Assembly (NCBI GenBank): GCA_041685075.1
Contig: JAWLGN010000295.1
Location: 1 to 6,927 of the forward strand
Direction of reading: 5' to 3'
DNA from: JAMCRM01 sp041685075
Lineage (GTDB): Bacteria > Acidobacteriota > Terriglobia > Bryobacterales > Bryobacteraceae
Length of the DNA stretch: 6,927 nucleotides
A program made the translations under genes and the position numbers. Within the stretch, counting starts at the first letter, position 1, and the number at the start of each line of letters is the position of its first letter. Under the pieces are notes generated by a model, which ran no database searches, had not been told where the DNA came from, and worked only from the letters and a program-made list of their open reading frames with translations. This document shows positions 5,004-6,927 of the stretch, in pieces.

Positions 5004-5972
5004 TCACAGGCCGATCTTTCCAGAAGCGTTGCCCCGGAACGGGTCTCGAGACCGCAGGTACAGGCGGAGCGTTTCAAGCGACCGATGACCGGTCTGTTCT
5101 GCGACCAGAAGTTCGCTCACGCCCCGGTGCAGCGCTTCAGTGCTGAAACCTGCGCGCAGGCTATGAGCTCCGTACCGCTTCGGATCCAGCCCAATCCGCG
5201 CGACGGCCTCCTGCACGATCTGAGCAATGCGGTTCGGCAGCAGGGCCTTGCCATTGGGACGGCCGTTCACCACACGGCAGAACAACGGCCCCGGCTCTGC
5301 GCCTCGGTACTTGATCCAGCGCTGAATGGCGAGGACTGGACAGGTGCTCTTCCGTTTGCCGTACGCGACGGCCAGTTTTCGGCCGTAGCCTTCACGGTCC
5401 TGTTTCTCGTGATTGATCCACACGAGGATGCCCTGCGGTGTAAATCTCAGGTTTTCGAGCCGCAGGGATGCCAGGTTCGACCGCCGCAGCGCACTTGCAA
5501 AGCCGAACAGCAGCAGAGCCGTGTTCCTGGCGCCGGTGGGTGTCCGCTTGTTGAGGGTGGGCACGATCTTGCGAAGATCGGCGACGCTGATGGCATCCTT
5601 TTGGGCCGGCTGCTGGCCCAACACGCGCCGCGCGCCGCACAGCAGGGCGCGCAGCTCCGGGCCGCATGGGCTTTGCTGGCCGGCGCGGCGATGCTGGTAA
5701 TGAATGCCCGCCGTGTGCCGCTCTACGGTACTCACCTTGCGCCCTCTGTGGAGCAGGTCGCACACGTAAAGCTCAACTGTCTCGGACGTCGCCGGGAGGG
5801 GCTGGCGCCTCGCGGCTGCACACCACGTGGTGAACACCCGCCAGTCCCGCTCGTAAGAGAGCTGGGTCTGGACCGCCAGGCCGGCGCTCTTGTATTTCGC
5901 CCGCTGCTCTTCGATGAGCGCGAAGTTGGGAACGCTGAATTTAACTGGGACATGCCTTGGAGATCGGGACAT
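5004..5972 (-). CDS. Tyrosine recombinase / integrase (322 aa)
   Basis: I chose the ATG at 5972 (complement of 5970-5972); the frame stays open to 6089, but that extension would be translated from receptor-gene DNA and has no integrase character. The N-terminal SAM-like core-binding domain is at about 15-115 (SYERDWRVFTTWC, then STVERHTAGIHYQH). The catalytic domain is at about 125-310, with R163 (SALRRSNL), K190 (NHEKQD), H270-x2-R273 (HSLRAGF), H296 (TGHRSLE) and nucleophile Y305 (TLRLYLR). All expected active-site residues are present and the length is normal, so it should be active. It most likely integrates and excises the element, joining att sites through a phosphotyrosine link. The CPVLAIQRWI and DPFRGNASGKIGL segments are like plasmid- and island-borne integrases rather than XerC/D. 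It lies next to the element-host junction, as phage integrases do, and its start codon falls inside a repeat cluster. Confidence 0.92.
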   Translation of the reverse strand: MSRSPRHVPVKFSVPNFALIEEQRAKYKSAGLAVQTQLSYERDWRVFTTWCAAARRQPLPATSETVELYVCDLLHRGRKVSTVERHTAGIHYQHRRAGQQSPCGPELRALLCGARRVLGQQPAQKDAISVADLRKIVPTLNKRTPTGARNTALLLFGFASALRRSNLASLRLENLRFTPQGILVWINHEKQDREGYGRKLAVAYGKRKSTCPVLAIQRWIKYRGAEPGPLFCRVVNGRPNGKALLPNRIAQIVQEAVARIGLDPKRYGAHSLRAGFSTEALHRGVSELLVAEQTGHRSLETLRLYLRSRDPFRGNASGKIGL

Positions 5973-6016
5973 GCCAGTACTCTCGGCTGGGAATGCCAGA
6001 GTTGTCGGGATTATCC
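5947..6016. repeat. Cluster of short direct repeats over the integrase start and element end
   Basis: Four copies of a 9-10-base motif lie in the same direction: GGGACATGCC at 5947-5956 and 5966-5975 (identical), GGGAATGCC at 5989-5997 (one base shorter) and GGGATTATCC at 6007-6016 (weaker). Start-to-start distances are 19, 23 and 18 bases, roughly two helical turns, so they would face one side of the DNA. The second copy contains the integrase start codon and the fourth covers the point where the receptor frame departs from its family. Likely uses are integrase arm-type sites or an operator for integrase autoregulation. Confidence 0.6.
5997..6016. other. Probable element-host junction (att site), position approximate
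   Basis: On the minus strand the receptor frame is family-like up to a Val-Asp-Asn-Pro, whose Pro codon is 6007-6009. The next 21 residues, to the stop at 5941-5943, do not look like a TonB receptor and are encoded by the repeat cluster. In Oar-like receptors this position is usually followed by an NPF-type loop and many more barrel strands, so the break marks insertion. The edge could be off by about ten bases, and a core sequence cannot be defined without the other end. Confidence 0.55.
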
Positions 6017-6927
6017 ACGGTTCTCTGCAGGTCGGTGCCGAGTTCCAGCGCTTCGGGGCGAAGTTGGTTGATGAGATGGCCGCTGCCATCGGCCAGGTGG
6101 GTTCCCTGGCTGCCGATGTAGCCGGCCTCGATCAGGTTGGCGCCGAACTGCCGCTGGATGGAGAAGTTCCACTGGAGATTGTAGGGCAGCAGGGCGTTGC
6201 GGTCGAATACGCGGGCGATATCCTGGCCGACCAGGCTGAGCAGGCCTTCACTGGAGCCCACCGGCTGGGAGAAGCCGTCCGGGAAGGGATTGCTCAGGGA
6301 AGTGATGGGAACGAAGCCATCGATGGAGCCGACGAACGGGGTGGTGGGCGCGTAGCCCTGGGAGGCGATGTTCCAGCCGCCCGCACCGATGGAACCGGCC
6401 CCGTAGAAGATGCCCGATCCGCCGCGCAGAACGGTTTTCGGCGTCGCCTGGTAGGCGAAGCCGATGCGCGGGGCAAAATTGACGGCATCGGTATCGAAGT
6501 GGCGGCGCGGATTGCCGTCCACGGCGGCGAAGCGCAGGCCGCCCTTCAGGGTGCCGACGCCGGGCACCATCTCGGTGAGAGGATTCACCACGTCGAAATC
6601 GAACCAGTCCAGGCGATCCTGGGATTCCGTGCGCGGCAGTTCCAGCTCGTAGCGGAGTCCCAGGTTGAGGGTGAGCTTGGGGCTCAGGCGCCAGTCGTCC
6701 TGCGCATAGAAGGCGAAGTACTCGTTGGCGCCCTGGACCTCGAGGAGAGTGCCGAAGCTGCCGGAAGCGGGAGTGCCCAGGAGCATGGAGGCGATGCTGT
6801 CGCCGGCCGTGGCGCCCGCGGTGTTGACGTTCGGCCCGCGTGTGTAGCCATTGTTGAAGCTGTAGTTGCCACCCAGGTCGATGCCGCGGTCCTGCCGGAC
6901 GCTGTGGAAACGAACGTCGGCGCCGAA

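Larger units (their letters stand above)
5941..6927 (-). pseudogene. Oar-like TonB-dependent receptor, 5' partial in window and cut at its 3' end by the element
   Basis: The minus-strand frame is open from the right edge (first codon at 6927) and reads FGADVRFHSVRQDRGIDLGG, then NYSFNNGYTRGP and GDSIASMLLG. Typical beta-barrel strands follow: ANEYFAFYAQDDWRLSPKLT, LNLGLRYE, DAVNFAPRIGFAYQ, TVLRGGSGIFYG, LPYNLQWNFSIQRQFG, NLIEAGYIGSQGTHL. This is the middle of the barrel of the large carboxypeptidase-regulatory/Oar-type TonB-dependent receptors (usually about 1000-1200 residues) that are abundant in Acidobacteriota; they move substrates such as glycans or metal complexes across the outer membrane. 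About 307 native residues are present, then 21 unrelated ones and a stop. The missing C-terminal strands, including the terminal aromatic used for outer-membrane assembly, should make it non-functional. The N-terminal plug lies outside the window. The product cannot be matched to a substrate. Confidence 0.8.

Noticed and set aside
5042..5053. 12-base perfect palindrome GGTCTCGAGACC near the integrase 3' end
   Set aside because: Inside codons for the C-terminal region, single copy, with no partner site; no sign it is a recombination or operator site.
5564..5580. Perfect hairpin CGATCTT-GCG-AAGATCG
   Set aside because: It lies in the middle of integrase coding sequence, has no U-run, and a 7-base stem in this length of DNA can arise by chance or codon use.
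4998..6071. A 357-residue open frame on the plus strand opposite the integrase
   Set aside because: It is the antisense shadow of the integrase, whose catalytic residues are intact; the translated sequence has no domain-like pattern and such shadows are common in GC-rich DNA.
5973..6089. Extending the integrase start upstream to 6089
   Set aside because: The added 39 residues come from receptor DNA read in another frame and show no integrase features; the ATG at 5972 gives a normal-length protein.
1..6927. Inverted copy of the right-end repeats marking the element's left end, and any CRISPR array or tRNA
   Set aside because: By eye I found no GGCATGTCCC or GGCATTCCC on the plus strand, no regularly spaced repeat-spacer array and no cloverleaf-like sequence; the left end is presumably outside the window.

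Overview
The window is high-GC bacterial DNA and reads as the right-hand end of an integrated phage-like element joined to host chromosome. The host side (about 6007-6927, minus strand) is a fragment of a large Oar/carboxypeptidase-regulatory-type TonB-dependent outer-membrane receptor. Many-copy receptors of this kind are typical of Acidobacteriota, especially Solibacter/Bryobacter-like soil bacteria. That host assignment is an inference from one protein family plus GC-rich codon use, not a proven taxonomy.

Left block (1-3659, all plus strand): a tightly packed phage late-gene cassette. It holds a 5'-partial LamG-like virion protein, a 49-residue 'RVTQ' protein, a 59-residue single-span membrane protein, an HNH endonuclease, a lysozyme-like protein with a C-terminal membrane anchor, a small PGDYG-like protein, a secreted/membrane small protein and a holin-like multi-span protein. 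From 981 onward the genes overlap by 1 base or are spaced by 2-8 bases, so they are almost certainly one translationally coupled operon.

Middle block (3731-5001, plus strand): a maintenance/recombination module. A small unrecognised antitoxin candidate overlaps a RelE/ParE-family toxin by 50 bases. The toxin is followed with no gap by a small serine recombinase (resolvase/invertase type). A 75-residue basic protein made of two 20-residue repeats follows, behind a plausible sigma70-like promoter placed so close that its mRNA could be leaderless.

Right block (5004-6927, minus strand): a complete tyrosine recombinase (integrase) with all catalytic residues, convergent with the small repeat protein (2 bases between stop codons). 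Its start codon lies inside a cluster of short direct repeats (GGGACATGCC type, 5947-6016), and immediately beyond these the receptor reading frame begins. The receptor frame changes from receptor-like to unrelated sequence after a Val-Asp-Asn-Pro and stops 21 residues later, which I read as the element-host junction (att site) near 6007. Integrase and receptor are on the same strand, so the element may use host receptor transcription to express its integrase.

There is no stretch above 300 bases without a gene, and I saw no tRNA, rRNA or CRISPR array. The left end of the element is not in the window.
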